From Streptomyces cellulosae (GTDB taxonomy: Bacteria > Actinomycetota > Actinomycetes > Streptomycetales > Streptomycetaceae): a DNA stretch of 64,000 nt. Positions within the stretch are counted from its first letter, which is position 1. Each line of letters begins with the position of its first letter. Made by a program: the position numbers and the translations under genes. The DNA is taken from NCBI RefSeq assembly GCF_000721105.1, contig NZ_JOEV01000012.1:62001-126000 (forward strand), read 5' to 3'. The notes beneath the pieces were generated by a model. It was not told the origin of the DNA. It saw nothing but the letters and a program-made list of their open reading frames with translations, and did no database searches. Below, piece by piece: positions 1 to 9,100 of the stretch.

Positions 1-1491
1 CTGGGCGCCCGCCCTCTCGTCGAGTTCGCCGACGAGGTCGCCCAGAGTGGCGCCGGGGCGGGCCGCGGCGAAGTCCTGCGCGAGGTTCACCAGTGCCGCC
101 AGGGACTCCCAACGCTCTCTGACGGCACCGGAACCGGCCGGGGGCTCGGTGGTCCAGCCTTCGCCGGAAAGTACGGCACGCACCTGGGAAGGCAGGTCGA
201 CGGCGCCATCGAGAAGGGAGTCGTTGCCGCCGAAGCGGGCCGCGCCGCGCAGGGCGATTCCTGCCTTGCGGACCTCTGGCCGGTCGAAGAACCGTTCGGC
301 GCCCCGTAGCTGGTAGGGGACTCCGGCGTCGGCGAGTGCCTGTTCGTAGGTCTCGGACTGGGAGTTGGTGCGGAACAGGATGGCGATCTCACTGGCCCGC
401 ACGCCCGCGTCCATGAGGTCGCGGATGCGGCGGGCGGCGCCCTCGGCCTCGGCGGGCTCGTCGGCGTACTCCGCGTAGAAGGGCTCGGGGCCGGGGGCGC
501 GCTGGGAGACCAGCTCGAGTCGGTGGTCCGCGGCGCGGCCGCGGGCCTGGGCCAGCAGGCCGTTGGCGAGATGGACGACCTGGGGTGTGGAGCGGTAGTC
601 GCGGACGAGCTTGACGACGGTGGCTCCGGGGTGGCGGGTACGGAAGTCGAGCAGATGGTCGGGGGTTGCTCCCGTGAACGAGTAGATCGTCTGGCTGGCG
701 TCGCCGACCACGCACAGGTTGTCCCGGTCGCCCAGCCACAGCTCCAGCAGGCGCTGCTGGAGAGGGCTGACGTCCTGGTACTCGTCGACCACGAAGTGCT
801 GGTACTGGGAGCGGACCTGGTCGGCGACGTCGTGCCGGTCCTGGAGGATGGCGACGGTCAGCAGCAGGACGTCCTCGAAGTCGATGACCCCCCGATTGCG
901 CTTGAGGTCCTCGTACGCGGAGTAGAGCTGTGCGATCTCGGCCGGGTCGCGGGGGGCCTCACGGCCGGCCTTGGCGGCGGCGAGCGGGTAGTCGGCGGGG
1001 ACGGTCTGGGTGACCTTGGACCATTCGATCTCGCCGGTGACGTCCCTGAGCTCGCCCCGGTCGAGGCGGATGCGGCAGGCGGCGGCCGCGTCGGCGACGA
1101 GCTGGATCTTGCGGTCGACGAGCCGGGGCATGGAACCGCCGACCGCCTTCGGCCAGAAGTACTGGAGCTGGCGCAGGGCGGCGGAGTGGAAGGTGCGGGC
1201 CTGGACGCCGCCCGCGCCGAGCTGCCGGAGTCGGCCGCGCATCTCACCGGCAGCCCGGTTGGTGAAGGTGACGGCCAGCACGCTGGACGACTGGAGAATG
1301 CCCGCGCGCACGCCGTAGGCGATGCGGTGGGTGATCGCCCGGGTCTTGCCCGTGCCGGCACCCGCCAGCACGCACACCGGACCGTGCAGTGCCGTGGCCA
1401 CTTCGCGCTGCTCGGGGTCGAGCCCTTCGAGCACCGCGTCGGCCGAGTCCGGTGCCTGCGGGAAGAGGGGGGAATGCGTTGCTGCTGTCAC
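1..1491 (-). CDS. uvrD2: ATP-dependent DNA helicase UvrD2 (3' end outside window)
   Basis: Superfamily 1A 3'-5' DNA helicase of the UvrD/PcrA type, acting in DNA repair. About 497 N-terminal codons are present; the C-terminal part lies beyond base 1. Visible motifs: Walker A GAGTGKT near residues 44-50, TFTNRAA (motif Ia), the DEYQD Walker B near 233, the QTIYSF box (motif III) near 267, and a conserved VKLVRDYRST stretch (motif IV). The start is GTG at 1491 (VTAATHSP); the ATG at 1499 is out of frame. It is divergent from the mycoredoxin gene, the same pairing as Rv3198c/Rv3198A in M. tuberculosis (from memory). In that family the missing part holds the rest of the motor and an HRDC domain, which would separate UvrD2 from PcrA; here the call rests on the N-terminus and the neighbours. 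Confidence 0.92.
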   Translation of the reverse strand, partial: MTAATHSPLFPQAPDSADAVLEGLDPEQREVATALHGPVCVLAGAGTGKTRAITHRIAYGVRAGILQSSSVLAVTFTNRAAGEMRGRLRQLGAGGVQARTFHSAALRQLQYFWPKAVGGSMPRLVDRKIQLVADAAAACRIRLDRGELRDVTGEIEWSKVTQTVPADYPLAAAKAGREAPRDPAEIAQLYSAYEDLKRNRGVIDFEDVLLLTVAILQDRHDVADQVRSQYQHFVVDEYQDVSPLQQRLLELWLGDRDNLCVVGDASQTIYSFTGATPDHLLDFRTRHPGATVVKLVRDYRSTPQVVHLANGLLAQARGRAADHRLELVSQRAPGPEPFYAEYADEPAEAEGAARRIRDLMDAGVRASEIAILFRTNSQSETYEQALADAGVPYQLRGAERFFDRPEVRKAGIALRGAARFGGNDSLLDGAVDLPSQVRAVLSGEGWTTEPPAGSGAVRERWESLAALVNLAQDFAAARPGATLGDLVGELDERAGAQ

Positions 1492-1699
1492 ACGGCCATG
1501 CTGCCAGGTCACCGGAGACGGGTGAGCCGGTTGTCCACAGGCAGGCACTCGCAGTCGTACTAATGCGGCAGGCGGCATGTCCGGACCGTGCGGCGGGGGT
1601 CACTCCGGGTTGACCACGCCGACGGGAATGGTGGTCCTTTCACGTACGTTTCACCCCTGCGAGCACGTATCCCCGAGCCGCCGAAGGAGCGCAAGAGAC

Positions 1700-1957
1700 A
1701 TGCCGGGCACTGTGACGATGTACAGCACCACGTGGTGCGGCTACTGCCGCCGGCTGAAGAGTCAGATGGACCGCGAAGGCATCGCGTACGAGGAGATCAA
1801 CATCGAGCAGGACCCGGCGTCCGCCGCGTTCGTCGAGAAGGCGAACGGCGGAAACCAGACGGTTCCGACCGTTCAGATAGTTCCCTCCGACGGTGGCGCT
1901 GAGGTAGTGATGACGAACCCGAGCCTCGCCCAGGTGAAGCAGGCGCTCGGCGTCTGA
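1700..1957 (+). CDS. mrx1: Mycoredoxin (Mrx1-type glutaredoxin-like protein)
   Basis: An 85-residue glutaredoxin-fold oxidoreductase that reduces mycothiol mixed disulfides in the cytosol, using mycothiol in place of glutathione. Direct evidence: a TTWCGYC active site at residues 9-15, a TVPT cis-proline motif near residue 57, and the size of the family. ATG 1700 is preceded by GGAG 10 bases upstream. An in-frame ATG at 1577 would add 41 residues of non-family sequence and is rejected. A strong hairpin lies just after the stop, so the gene is probably monocistronic. It is divergent from uvrD2, which matches the actinobacterial neighbourhood. A NrdH-type redoxin is possible, but the CGYC site and the context favour mycoredoxin. 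Confidence 0.93.
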   Translation: MPGTVTMYSTTWCGYCRRLKSQMDREGIAYEEINIEQDPASAAFVEKANGGNQTVPTVQIVPSDGGAEVVMTNPSLAQVKQALGV

Positions 1958-1973
1958 CCCACATGACGCCCAC

Positions 1974-2010
1974 GACCCCCGACCGGCCTGCCCCGGATCG
2001 GGGGTCTTGG
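1974..2010 (+). terminator. Rho-independent-like terminator after mycoredoxin
   Basis: Inverted repeat GACCCCCGA (1974-1982) and TCGGGGGTC (1998-2006), followed by TTGG. It lies 16 bases after the mycoredoxin stop and before the kinase-like gene. The T-tract is short, as is usual in Streptomyces. Confidence 0.7.
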
Positions 2011-2055
2011 TATGCCCAGCCTGTACGAGGCTGACTCGGCGGTAGCCTGATCGGC

Positions 2056-2868
2056 ATGACGACCGTGGACGAGCCGGACGGCGAGGCGCTGGTCGGAGGC
2101 ATGATGAACGCGGGGGCGGTCCTGCGCCGGGGCGCGTGGGTGGAACGCCCGGCACCGGACCACGCACATGCCCTCCACGCCCACCTTCTCGCGCTGAAAG
2201 AGCACGGCTTCGACGCGGCTCCCACTCCCGTGGGCCTCACCGCTGACGGTCGTGAGCGGCTGACTTTCATTCCCGGCGACGTGGCTCTGCCACCGTTTCC
2301 GCCCTGGGCGCTGACGACAACCGCCCTCGAATCGGTGGGGATCCTGCTGCGCCGCCTGCATGAGGCCGGCGCGGCCGTCGCGGTCGACACAGACGTCGCG
2401 TGGCCCCAGGACCTCGCCGACCCGGAGGGAGGAACGATGGTGTGCCACAACGATGTGTGCCTGGAGAACGTCGTCTTCCGTGACGGTCGTGCCGCCGCCT
2501 TGATTGATTTCGACCTGGCGGCTCCGGGTCGTCCTGTCTGGGACCTCGCGATGGCTGCCCGCTACTGGGTACCCATGCTCGATCCGGTGTCTGCGGCCAT
2601 CCTGTATCCCGCAGGATCGGATGTGCCCGCACGGCTGCGGGTCCTCGCCGACGGCTACGGCCTCTCGCCGGGGGAACGAGCCGGATTGCCCGGCGTGATC
2701 GAACAGGCAACGGAGATCTGCCGGGCCTTCGTCGCCCGGCGCGTGGCTGACGGTGATCCCGTCTACCTCCAAGCGCTGGCCGCACATGGCGGATGGGAGC
2801 GCTGGGACCGCATGCAGGCCTGGTTGGCCGCCCACCGTGAGATGTTCACGGCTGCCCTGCTGAACTGA
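2056..2868 (+). CDS. Aminoglycoside phosphotransferase-fold kinase
   Basis: A 270-residue protein of the APH/choline-kinase fold. The catalytic loop reads CHNDVCLENVVF (about residues 133-144), with the catalytic Asp in HND and the metal-binding Asn. The second metal-binding Asp is in LIDFDLAAPG (about 152-161). The family phosphorylates a small-molecule hydroxyl with ATP or GTP, but no substrate can be read from the sequence, and housekeeping homologues are common in Streptomyces, so a resistance role should not be assumed. ATG 2056 starts about 100 bases after mycoredoxin. The opposite strand carries a long open frame, explained here as read-through from the frameshifted methyltransferase gene, not as an overlapping gene. 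Confidence 0.85.
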   Translation: MTTVDEPDGEALVGGMMNAGAVLRRGAWVERPAPDHAHALHAHLLALKEHGFDAAPTPVGLTADGRERLTFIPGDVALPPFPPWALTTTALESVGILLRRLHEAGAAVAVDTDVAWPQDLADPEGGTMVCHNDVCLENVVFRDGRAAALIDFDLAAPGRPVWDLAMAARYWVPMLDPVSAAILYPAGSDVPARLRVLADGYGLSPGERAGLPGVIEQATEICRAFVARRVADGDPVYLQALAAHGGWERWDRMQAWLAAHREMFTAALLN

Positions 2869-2953
2869 CCCGCTCGCGCTCCGGTCCCTTCCCGCACACC
2901 CGTCGAGGACGACTGCGGGAACCGCACCCGCGCCGAAGGCCGAGTGCGCGGCT

Positions 2954-3579
2954 TTACCGTCCTGGAACGCCCGGGATCCTGCCTTCCGTTGGTTTGCCCA
3001 CACCAGCGTGTAACGCCACAGGAGTCTGCGCCGGAATCGGCAGCCGGGCAGGAGAGCGTGTGCGGCCCGCCGGACCTCGCCCCAGGACATCGTCGTGTCC
3101 TCGATGGGCATACCGTCCGGGCCGCCCTCGTCCCGACGTGACTGGTAGAAGCGGTTGGCCCGCACACCGCATGCGCTGATCACATGGTCCAGGGCCGTCC
3201 GGTCGCTCGCCAGCCCGACGATCACCAGGCGTCCGCCCGGCGCAAGCAGCCGTACCAGCCGGCCTACCGCGTCCTGGAACCGCGTGTGATGGACGACGGC
3301 GACCGCGCTGACGAAGTCGTACCTGCCCTCGGCGAGCGAGGCGCTGTCGAAGTAGTCCGCCTCCAGGAAGGTGACGTTCGCGGGTCCGTTCTTGCCCGCT
3401 TGCCGGATCATCTCCGGCGAGCGGTCCACGCCCGTCACCGATACGGCCCTCGCCGCGAGCTTGCGCGCGAGCAGTCCGTCGCCGCAGCCGACGTCCAGAG
3501 CCGCGCCGCAGCCGTCCGGCACGGCGTCGAGGACGGTGCGGTGGTAGTGGGTGTTGTGGCTCCAGTACGGGTCGGTCAT
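2954..3579 (-). CDS. Class I SAM-dependent methyltransferase (frameshift near its 3' end)
   Basis: Rossmann-fold methyltransferase. The SAM-binding glycine motif is LDVGCGDGLLARKL (about residues 28-41), followed by VTGVDRSPEM with the acidic residue that holds the SAM ribose, and LAPGGRLVIVG further on. The substrate is unknown. As read, the frame loses its natural stop after LLWRYTLVW and continues some 370 codons antisense through the neighbouring kinase gene to 1873. Adding one base to the three-base run at 2997-2999 gives W-G-K-P-T-E-G and a stop at 2954, for a product of about 208 residues, a normal family length. I therefore give 2954-3579 as the intended gene. ATG 3579 is clear. It follows nudC with a 19-base gap on the same strand. 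Confidence 0.8.
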
Positions 3580-3598
3580 GCGCGCGCCCCGGGCCGCC

Positions 3599-4543
3599 TC
3601 AGACGAAGCTCCTCGTCGGCAGTGGCTTGCCGTACCAGAGTTCGATCAGGCGGGCCGCGATGGAGATGCCGTACGGCGGGAGCACCTCGCCGGATTCGAA
3701 GGCGGCACCCAGTTCGTCGCGGGAGAACCAGCGGGCCTCGTGGATCTCGTCGCCGTCGACGTTGATGTCCGTCGAGGTGGCGTGGGCCATGAAGCCCAGC
3801 ATGAGGCTGGAGGGGAAGGGCCAGGGCTGGCTGGCGACATACTCGACCTGGCCGATGGTGATACCGGCTTCCTCGAAGACCTCGCGGCGCACCGACTGCT
3901 CGATGGACTCACCGGGCTCGACGAAACCGGCGAGCGTGGAGAAGCGGCCTTCGGGCCAGTGGACCTGGCGGCCCAACAGGATGCGGTCGTCCTCGTCCGT
4001 GACAGCCATGATCACTGCGGGGTCGGTGCGCGGGTAGTGTTCGGCGCCGCAGGCCGGGCAGCGGCGGATGTGACCGGCCGCGGCGATGACTGTGCGCTCG
4101 CCGCAGCGGGAGCAGAAGCGGTGCGTGCGCTGCCAGTTCTCCAGGCCGACGGCGTGCACCATCAGGCCCACGTCCCGGGGTGACAGGAGCAGACCGGCCT
4201 CGCGCAGGCCGGCGGGGCGCGCGGACTGGTCGATACGGCCGGGGAGTGCGTCCTTCTGGAGGGCGAAGTAGCGCACGCCTTCCTCGTCGATGCCGAGGAA
4301 GTAGCGGTGCGCCTCGGTGAGGGGCGCCTCGAAGGACGGGGTCATGACGAGTTCGGTGTGGCCGTCGGCCGTCTCGTCGATGAGGACCTGGCCGCCTGAG
4401 ACCACGAAGCAGCGGGTCGTGGGGTGGCTCCACGCCGCAGCGAGCCAGGCCTCGTCGAGCCGGTGGTGGGCGGCGCGGTCGATGCCGCTCGGGGCGGTGA
4501 GCGCGATGGGGCGGTCGGCGGTGCGGTCGGTCCAGGTGGTCAC
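3599..4543 (-). CDS. nudC: NAD(+) diphosphatase NudC (Nudix hydrolase)
   Basis: Hydrolyses NADH/NAD+ to NMN(H) and AMP; the family also removes NAD caps from RNA. Visible parts: a four-Cys zinc ribbon CSRCG / CPACG (about residues 144-165), a full Nudix box starting at GFVEPGES and running to REVFEEAG (about 206-227), and the NudC-specific SQPWPFP motif (about 238-244). The product is 314 residues from GTG 4543 (VTTWTD), which has GGAAG 5 bases upstream. A TTG at 4555 is in frame but badly spaced from its purine tract. The gene lies between the M20 peptidase and the methyltransferase on the same strand. The mycobacterial nudC sits in the same neighbourhood, which supports the call. Confidence 0.96.
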   Translation of the reverse strand: MTTWTDRTADRPIALTAPSGIDRAAHHRLDEAWLAAAWSHPTTRCFVVSGGQVLIDETADGHTELVMTPSFEAPLTEAHRYFLGIDEEGVRYFALQKDALPGRIDQSARPAGLREAGLLLSPRDVGLMVHAVGLENWQRTHRFCSRCGERTVIAAAGHIRRCPACGAEHYPRTDPAVIMAVTDEDDRILLGRQVHWPEGRFSTLAGFVEPGESIEQSVRREVFEEAGITIGQVEYVASQPWPFPSSLMLGFMAHATSTDINVDGDEIHEARWFSRDELGAAFESGEVLPPYGISIAARLIELWYGKPLPTRSFV

Positions 4544-4694
4544 GGGTGCTTCCAACTCCCCCGGGGGAAAGGGTGATTCGCGGGCGGTTCAGCGGGACGT
4601 ACGGCGGGAGGCGGCCGGGTCCGGCGGGGCGGGGCTACGGACAGCTCTTCCAGTGTGCCGCGTGCGCCATGCCGATCCGGACGACTCGTGACGA

Positions 4695-6107
4695 TCAGGG
4701 CACATGGCTCCAGTGCTCCGCGAGGTCGTCCCAGAGGTACGCGGTGGTCTCGACGCCTTTGAGGAGCAGATCGAGCTCCACCTTCTCGTTCGGGGCGTGC
4801 CAGCCGTCGGACGGGACGGAGACACCGAGGAAGAGAACCGGGGCGCCGAGGATGTCCTGGAGGTCGGCAGCCGGTCCGGAGCCGCCCTCGCGGGTGAAGC
4901 GGACAGGCTGTCCGAAGGCCCGGCTCATGGCGCGCACGACCGACTGCAGGGCCGGGTGGTCGAGCGGTGTCAGGCACGGGCGCGTGGCGGACAGGAACGT
5001 GATCTCGCTGCGGATCCCGGCGGGCATCTGTTCCTCGGCCCAGGCGCGGACGATCTTCTCGATGTGGTCGGGGTCCTGGCCGGCGACCAGCCGGAAGGAG
5101 AGCTTCACCATGGCGGACGACGGGATGATCGTCTTGCTGCCGGGGCCCTGGTAGCCGCCGCCGATGCCGTTGACCTCGGCGGTGGGGCGGGCCCACACCC
5201 GCTCCAGGGTGGTGTGTCCGGCCTCGCCGTGGGTGGCGTACGACTTGGCCGTGCGCAGCCAGTCCCGCTCGTCGAAAGGCAGCTCGGCGAAGAGTTCGCG
5301 TTCGCGGTCGGTGAGTTCGACGATGCCGTCGTAGAACCCGGGGACCGCCACGCGCGCGTGCTCGTCGTGCAGGGCGGCGACGAGGCGGGCCGCGGCCGTG
5401 GCCGGATTCGGGACAGCGCCGCCGAAGGCGCCCGAGTGGATGTCCTGGTCGGGGCCGTGGAGCCGGATCTCGCACTCGGCGAGACCGCGCATGCCGGTGC
5501 ACACCGTGGGGGTGTCCTCGGACCACATGCCGGTGTCGGAGACGATCACCGCGTCGGATGCGAGCCGGTCCGCCTGCGCCTCGACGAGCGCCCGGAAGTG
5601 CGGGGAGCCGGACTCCTCCTCGCCCTCGATCAGCAGCTTGAGGTGCACGGCGGGGGTGGTGCGGCCGGTGGCGGCGAGGTGGGCGCGGACCCCGAGTGTG
5701 TGGAAGAACACCTGGCCCTTGTCGTCGGCCGCCCCGCGCGCGCGGAGGCGGTTGTCGCGGACGACGGGCTCGAAGGGCTCGCTGTCCCAGCCGTCCTCGC
5801 GGGCGGCGGGCTGTACGTCGTGATGGCCGTATACCAGGACCGTCGGCGCCGTGGGATCGGCGGAGGGCCACTCGGCGAAGACGGCCGGGGCGCCCGGTGT
5901 CTCCCAGACCTCGGCGGTCGGGAAGCCGGTCTCCGTCAGCTTGGCGGCGAGCCAGTCGGCGCTGCGGCGTACGTCGGGCGCGTGGTCGGGCTGGGCCGAC
6001 ACGGACGGGATGCGCAGCCACTCGGCCAGGTCGTCGAGGAAGACGGCACGGTGCTGTTCGATGTACGTACGGACGGCGCTGACGGCACTGTCAACGGGCT
6101 GGCTCAT
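4695..6107 (-). CDS. M20 family metallo-dipeptidase
   Basis: A 470-residue dinuclear zinc peptidase of the M20/CNDP-like dipeptidase type, expected to be cytosolic. Metal ligands are visible in YGHHDVQP (residues 93-100), RGAADDKG (124-131) and EGEEESGSP (161-169, including the general-base Glu). A dimerisation domain lies in the middle, and a GWHAPNE motif near the C-terminus carries the last ligand region. The start is ATG 6107 (MSQPVDSAV); the longer in-frame extension to 6248 is antisense-type sequence overlapping adnB and has no homology features. The stop of adnB lies 10 bases upstream, so the pair may be cotranscribed with it. Natural substrates are short peptides, but specificity cannot be read from the sequence. 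Confidence 0.92.
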   Translation of the reverse strand: MSQPVDSAVSAVRTYIEQHRAVFLDDLAEWLRIPSVSAQPDHAPDVRRSADWLAAKLTETGFPTAEVWETPGAPAVFAEWPSADPTAPTVLVYGHHDVQPAAREDGWDSEPFEPVVRDNRLRARGAADDKGQVFFHTLGVRAHLAATGRTTPAVHLKLLIEGEEESGSPHFRALVEAQADRLASDAVIVSDTGMWSEDTPTVCTGMRGLAECEIRLHGPDQDIHSGAFGGAVPNPATAAARLVAALHDEHARVAVPGFYDGIVELTDRERELFAELPFDERDWLRTAKSYATHGEAGHTTLERVWARPTAEVNGIGGGYQGPGSKTIIPSSAMVKLSFRLVAGQDPDHIEKIVRAWAEEQMPAGIRSEITFLSATRPCLTPLDHPALQSVVRAMSRAFGQPVRFTREGGSGPAADLQDILGAPVLFLGVSVPSDGWHAPNEKVELDLLLKGVETTAYLWDDLAEHWSHVP

Positions 6108-6117
6108 GGTGACGAGC

Positions 6118-9100
6118 CTATCGGCCCGCGCTGACATCCTCGTCGTGCGGTTTCTCACCTCCCGGCTCCTCCTGCTCCGGGTCCTCCAGGAGGAGCCGTT
6201 CCAGTGCGGCCCGGTCCGGCAGGTCGTCCGGTCGTACGACCTCACCACTGCGTACGTACAGGAAGGTGGCGGTGACCGACTCCAGGGGGACGCCCTGCTG
6301 CTCGGCCCAGGCGAGCCGGTACACCGCGAGCTGGAGCGGGTCGGCGGTGCGGGTGCGGCTGGTCTTCCAGTCGACGATCTCGTACGTCGCTGCCTCGCCG
6401 TGGCCCTCCTTGTAGACGGCGTCGATGCGGCCCCGGACGACGCGGCCGGCGATGGCGAGCTGGAAGGGGGTCTCCACTCGGTAGGGCGTGCGCTGCGCGT
6501 AGTCGGTGCGCTCGAAGGCGTCCTTGAGGGTTTCCAGGTCCCGTTCGTCGGCGATCTCGGCCTCGCTTCCGGGCAGTTCCTCCGGTTCCAGCATGGGCAG
6601 CGTGAGCGCCTCGAAGCGGGATTCGACCCAGGCGTGGAAGCGGGTGCCGCGGCGGGCGGCCGGCTGCGGCGGGCTGGGCATGGGGCGGGCCAGTTCCTGT
6701 GCGAGGCCGTCCGGGTCGGCGGCCAGGCGCATCAGCTGGGACGCGGTGAGCGACGCGGGCAGGGGGACGTCCGTGACGCTCTGCCGGGCACGCAGGAGTT
6801 CGCCGGTGAGGGCGTCGAGGTCGCGGTCCCAGGAGGCGATGGTGCGGGCTTCCTCCGGGGTGAGGGGCGTGCGCCCGGGACCGGTGGGGTGGGGGCGCGC
6901 GGGCTCGGGGTGGGGGCGTGCGGGTGTTGTGTGGGGGCGTTCGGTGAGGCGCGGGGACTCCGGGCGCGGGTGTTCCGTGGTGGCCGGTGCGCTGTCCGGA
7001 GCTGCTGCCTGGTGCGGGACGGTCGGGCGGTCCGGGCCCCAGTCGTCCCAGGCGGCCGGGTCCTCCCCCGCGAAGGGGGCGTCGTCGACGAACGGGTCCT
7101 CGTCGAGGAACGGGTTTTCGTCGGGGAAGGGACCCTCTTCGTCGCGGGCGTCCTCGTAGCGGATGTCCTCGCGAAGGGGCTCTTCCTCCGGCGGGACCGG
7201 CCAGTCCGGGTCGTCGTAGCTGTCCGGGTCGTGCGTGGCCGTCGCGTGGCCGTCCGTGTGGGAGGCGAGGTGCTCCAGGTGGGCCAGGACGGTCTCGGCG
7301 GCCGCCCGGCGCCGGGCCAGGGCCCTCTCGTCCAGGGGCAGGGGCCACACCTGGTCGGCGGACTCCTTGTGCAGGACGGGGTTTTCCTCGTCCTCGGCGG
7401 GCTTGTCGGCCCAGGCCTCGATCTCGCCGTGCCCGGCGGCACAGTGCTCGTAGAGGGCCTGCAGGAAACCGGACGGGCCGCGTGGCTTCTTCTGGGTGGG
7501 TCCCCACCAGTGCCCGGAGCCGAGGAGGAGGGAGCGGGGACGGGTGAACGTGACGTAGCCGAGGCGGAGTTCCTCGGTGTGCTGGTGTTCCTTCATGGCC
7601 TCCTGGAAGGCCTTCAGTCCCCGGGGGTCCCAGGAGTCGACGTCGGGGAGGGTGTCGGCGTCGCCGCGCAGTTCGTGCGGCAGCACCTTGCCCTGGGAGG
7701 TCCACTTCTCGCGGCCCTGGCTGCTGGGGAAGGTACCGGTGACCAGGCCGGGGACGGCGACCACGTCCCATTCCAGGCCCTTGGACTTGTGCGCGGTGAG
7801 GACCTTGACGGTGTTCTCGCCACCGGGCAGGGCGTTGTCGAGGCCTTTCTCGTACTGGGCGGCGGTGCGCAGGAATCCGAGGAAGGCCAGCAGGCTCGCC
7901 TCGTTGTCGCCGGCGGCGAACGAGGCGGCGACATCGAGGAAGTTCGACAGTGTCTCGCGGCGGCGGGCGGCCAACGCGTGCGGGGACGCCGAGAGTTCGA
8001 CTTCCAGGCCGGTGACGGCGAGGACGCGGTGCAGGACGTCCATCAGAGGGTCGGCCAGGGAGCGGCGCAGGTCGCGCAGTTCGGTGGCCAGGCGCGCGAA
8101 CCGGACGCGGGCGTCCGTGGAGAAGGGCAGTCCGTCGTCGTCGCCGTCCCCGTCGAACGGGGTCTCCAGGAACGTGTCGAGGGCGTCCGCGAGCGATATC
8201 ACTTCGGACGGGTCGACTCCTTCGACGGCCTCGGCGAGCCGGCGGTCCGGGTCGTCGTCGCCGTCCACGCGCGCGTGGGAGACCAGGAACCGGGCGCGCC
8301 GCCCCAGGAGGGCGAGGTCGCGTGGACCGATGCGCCAGCGTGGGCCCGTCAGGAGCCTGACGAGGGAGGCGTTCGCGCCGGGGTCCTGGAGGACCTCACA
8401 GACGGCGACCAGGTCGGCGATCTCGGGCAGGTGCAGCAGCCCGGACAGGCCGACGACCTCGACGGGGACGTCCCGGGCCACGAGCGCGCCCTGGATCTCG
8501 GCGAAGTCGGTGGCCGTACGGCACAGGACCGCGATCTCGCCTGGTGCCTTGCCGGTGTTCACGAGGTGGGCGATCGAGTCGGCGATCCAGCCGATCTCCT
8601 CGGCGTGGGTGGGCAGCAGGGCGCAGCGGACCGTGCCGTCGCGTTCGGCGCCGGGGGCCGGCCGGAGGGCCTGAACGCCCGCGTGCATGGCGCGCAGGGG
8701 CTCCGCGAGCCCGTTGGCGAGGTCGAGGAGGCGGCCACCGCTGCGGCGGTTCTCGCTGAGCGCCTGGCGGGTGGCGGGGCGGCCGTCGGGGTGGGCGAAG
8801 TGCTCGGGGAAGTCGTCGAGGTTGGCGACGGAGGCGCCGCGCCAGCCGTAGATGGCCTGGCAGGGGTCGCCGACGGCGGTGACCGGGTGGCCGGTGCCGG
8901 CGCCGAACAGGCCCGCGAGCAGGATGCGCTGGGCCACGGAGGTGTCCTGGTACTCGTCGAGGAGCACCACCCGGAACTCGTCGCGCAGGATCGGGCCCAC
9001 TTCGGGAATCTGGGCGAGTTGGGCGGACAGGGCGATCTGGTCGCCGAAGTCGAGCAGGTCGCGTTCCCGTTTGGCGGCGCGGTAGCGGACCACCAGGTCG

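Noticed and set aside
1873..2953. C-terminal extension of the methyltransferase over the kinase gene
   Set aside because: Best explained by a one-base frameshift at 2997-2999; the extension has no family resemblance.
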